Below, one piece after another: positions 16,122 to 17,139 of a stretch of DNA of 17,139 nt. The DNA is taken from contig CAMCQL010000019.1 of assembly GCA_945877005.1 (NCBI GenBank), forward strand, positions 1-17,139, in the 5' to 3' direction. Both the position numbers and the translations under genes were made by a program. The notes below the pieces were generated by a model. That model ran no database searches. It saw only the letters and a list, made by a program, of their open reading frames with translations, and was not told the DNA's origin. This DNA comes from Chryseobacterium gleum. GTDB taxonomy: Bacteria; Bacteroidota; Bacteroidia; Flavobacteriales_D; Crocinitomicaceae. Position 1 is the first letter of the stretch, and each line of letters starts with the position of its first letter.

Positions 16122-16880
16122 TTAATTTTTGGTGTAATTTCTATTTTCAATTACACTATATCTTATAGATTTCATTCTTTTCCAAGCAATTAAATGTCTT
16201 TGTTTGTACAACCACAAACAACCTAAGTCAAGCCCGAAGTAAAAGAAACTAATTCCTGAAGGTGGATTTGCACTTTTCAAAAATGGAATGCAGTCAAATG
16301 CTGTTGAAGGCCATTTCCAACACCCGTAACTTGTTCCAATAATTTCTAAAAATGCAACAACAATATACATTGTAAAGTAAAACAATCGTTCTTTCGGTTT
16401 ATTTCTTAACAACCAAATTATAAGAAGTGATAATACAAACCCGAATATATCTTTTCCAAGTAGAAGGAACGCGCTACTGTACACAATTATAAAAAATTTA
16501 AAGAGTAATTCAATTTTATCTTTTGATTGTTGAATTGGAGCTTTACGTGTAAAATAATAGGTTACAATGTAAATAATTGCATGTCCTGGTGGAACGTAAA
16601 CAGGTACGTTCATTAATCTGTATGTGTACATTTCAAATCCTAATGAAAAAAGAAATTCACCAACTGTACCAATAATCAGTGCGTAAAGCATTAATTCTTT
16701 TACTCTTTTTGTTCCTTTTAGGATTATAAACACAAACACAATGAGCATCAGAATATTTGCAATCGATTGTCCATAAACAGAGTATTTAATGAAATAGGTA
16801 CTGTCAAAAAATAATCCAAATGCTATGAATAGGAATAGGAGACCTAGTGTTTCAAACGATGCGCCAACAATTGTTTTCAT
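16122..16880 (-). CDS. Unrecognised multi-pass membrane protein
   Basis: I cannot name this 252-residue protein. It is highly hydrophobic with roughly seven or eight membrane helices (about 7-25, 34-54, 63-82, 97-111, a pair within 128-158, 166-186 and 207-226) and a basic C-terminal tail. Two halves share a pattern: Glu75, then Tyr85-x-Tyr87-Arg and YVPPGHAIIY (95-104); and Glu179, then Trp188-x-Trp190-Pro and NPPSGISFFY (205-214). Polar residues conserved within helices hint at an enzyme or transporter. The layout loosely recalls carotenoid-modifying membrane proteins (CruF/DUF422-like), but this is only an impression. The frame is open to a TTG at 16961. I chose ATG 16880 because an exact -7 element lies just upstream of it and the longer version would begin inside a palindrome. 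It converges on the GT9 gene and is divergent from the ArsR gene. Confidence 0.75.
   Translation of the reverse strand: MKTIVGASFETLGLLFLFIAFGLFFDSTYFIKYSVYGQSIANILMLIVFVFIILKGTKRVKELMLYALIIGTVGEFLFSLGFEMYTYRLMNVPVYVPPGHAIIYIVTYYFTRKAPIQQSKDKIELLFKFFIIVYSSAFLLLGKDIFGFVLSLLIIWLLRNKPKERLFYFTMYIVVAFLEIIGTSYGCWKWPSTAFDCIPFLKSANPPSGISFFYFGLDLGCLWLYKQRHLIAWKRMKSIRYSVIENRNYTKN
16132..16156. repeat. 8-bp inverted repeat at the convergent gene ends
   Basis: GTGTAATT (16132-16139) and AATTACAC (16149-16156) are perfect inverted repeats around a 9-nt loop. They lie within the last codons of the minus-strand membrane-protein gene, just past the GT9 stop. Neither strand shows a proper U-tract after the stem, so a canonical intrinsic terminator is not supported. 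With only 2 nt between the two stops, it is the only candidate for a shared transcription-ending structure here. Confidence 0.35.
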
Positions 16881-16897
16881 GTGAAATTTTGAAGTTA

Positions 16898-16905
16898 CAA
16901 ATGTA
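16898..16905 (-). promoter_or_regulatory. Candidate -7 element of the membrane-protein gene
   Basis: On the minus strand the octamer is TACATTTG, an exact TANNTTTG match, ending 17 nt before the ATG at 16880. A TTG lies about 16 nt upstream on the same strand, slightly below the usual 17-23 nt spacing. It supports the shorter start of the gene, because this site would be coding if translation began at 16961. Confidence 0.45.
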
Positions 16906-16952
16906 AAATAAAAATATTCAACAATTTGTTTAATGAATAAACTATTATCGTA

Positions 16953-16964
16953 ATATTGCAATAT
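16953..16964. promoter_or_regulatory. Perfect 12-bp palindrome, candidate ArsR operator
   Basis: ATATTGCAATAT is a perfect 12-bp palindrome in the divergent intergenic region, 14 nt before the ArsR ATG. It abuts a near-match to the -7 element (TACTTTTA, 16964-16971, seven of eight to TANNTTTG). ArsR-family regulators commonly bind short dyads overlapping their own promoter. That this dyad is such a site is inference. Confidence 0.4.
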
Positions 16965-16978
16965 ACTTTTATGCTTTT

Positions 16979-17139
16979 ATGGGAATCACTAAATCAGAAC
17001 ATTTTACTGAACATCAAAACACGATGGCAAATGCATTAAAAGCTTTAGGGCATCCAGCAAGAGTAGCGATTGTAGAGTATTTGATTCAACACAAACAATG
17101 TATTTGTGGGGACATCGTTTCTGAATTTCCGTTATCTCA
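16979..17139 (+). CDS. ArsR-family transcriptional regulator, N-terminal fragment (truncated by window end)
   Basis: Only the first 53 codons are present. The product starts MGITKSEHFTEHQ and continues with ALKALGHPARVAIVEYLIQH, the hallmark first part of the ArsR/SmtB winged-helix domain, then KQCICGDIVSEFPLS, which leads into the recognition helix. A CxC-type pair (Cys-Ile-Cys, residues 41-43) lies just before the helix-turn-helix. In ArsR proteins cysteines near here (ELCVCDL in E. coli ArsR) bind As(III) or metals. The Bacteroidota CICGDIV version is widespread and its ligand is not known to me. ATG 16979 is chosen; an ATG at 16971 is out of frame. It may be translated from a very short or absent leader. 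It is divergent from the membrane-protein gene. Confidence 0.85.
   Translation, partial: MGITKSEHFTEHQNTMANALKALGHPARVAIVEYLIQHKQCICGDIVSEFPLS

Noticed and set aside
16881..16961. N-terminal extension of the membrane protein to the TTG at 16961
   Set aside because: It would start within a 12-bp palindrome, cover an exact -7 element and add a poorly hydrophobic 27-residue segment; the ATG at 16880 is preferred.

Overview
The window looks like chromosomal DNA of an AT-rich Bacteroidota, most likely a member of the Flavobacteriales. The lines of evidence are: a complete SprA, the giant outer-membrane channel of the type IX secretion system (T9SS), which is restricted to this phylum; start codons without Shine-Dalgarno sequences; several exact matches to the Bacteroidota -7 promoter element TANNTTTG; and strong AT bias. 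The genus cannot be fixed from the sequence alone. No mobile element, tRNA, rRNA, CRISPR array or prophage gene was seen.

Layout. Positions 1-347 are non-coding as far as I can tell and hold a candidate promoter for the first gene. Positions 348-10526 form a tight plus-strand block, maeB-ruvA-sprA, with 3-nt gaps: malic enzyme with a C-terminal phosphotransacetylase-like domain, a Holliday-junction branch-migration subunit, and the 2,442-residue T9SS translocon. A 192-nt gap (10527-10718) carries a weak AT-only hairpin and two TANNTTTG elements. A second plus-strand block (10719-16119) follows with gaps of 1-12 nt: tatA, gatA, a lipid- or periplasm-directed lytic transglycosylase with three LysM domains, a family 2 glycosyltransferase of the LPS-core type and a family 9 (heptosyltransferase-like) glycosyltransferase. 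A minus-strand gene for an unrecognised multi-pass membrane protein (16122-16880) converges on this block with a 2-nt gap. It is divergent from a truncated ArsR-family regulator that runs off the right edge (16979-17139).

How the genes fit together. Apart from maeB, ruvA and gatA, the window concerns the cell envelope: protein export across the inner membrane (TatA) and outer membrane (SprA), peptidoglycan remodelling (the transglycosylase) and lipopolysaccharide sugars (GT2 and GT9). Most of it is ordinary core genome. The part that looks least explained is the right end: a membrane protein with what appears to be an internal pseudo-repeat, separated from an ArsR regulator by about 98 nt that contains a perfect 12-bp palindrome and a well-placed -7 element. 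I did not find convincing evidence for a wholly new system.
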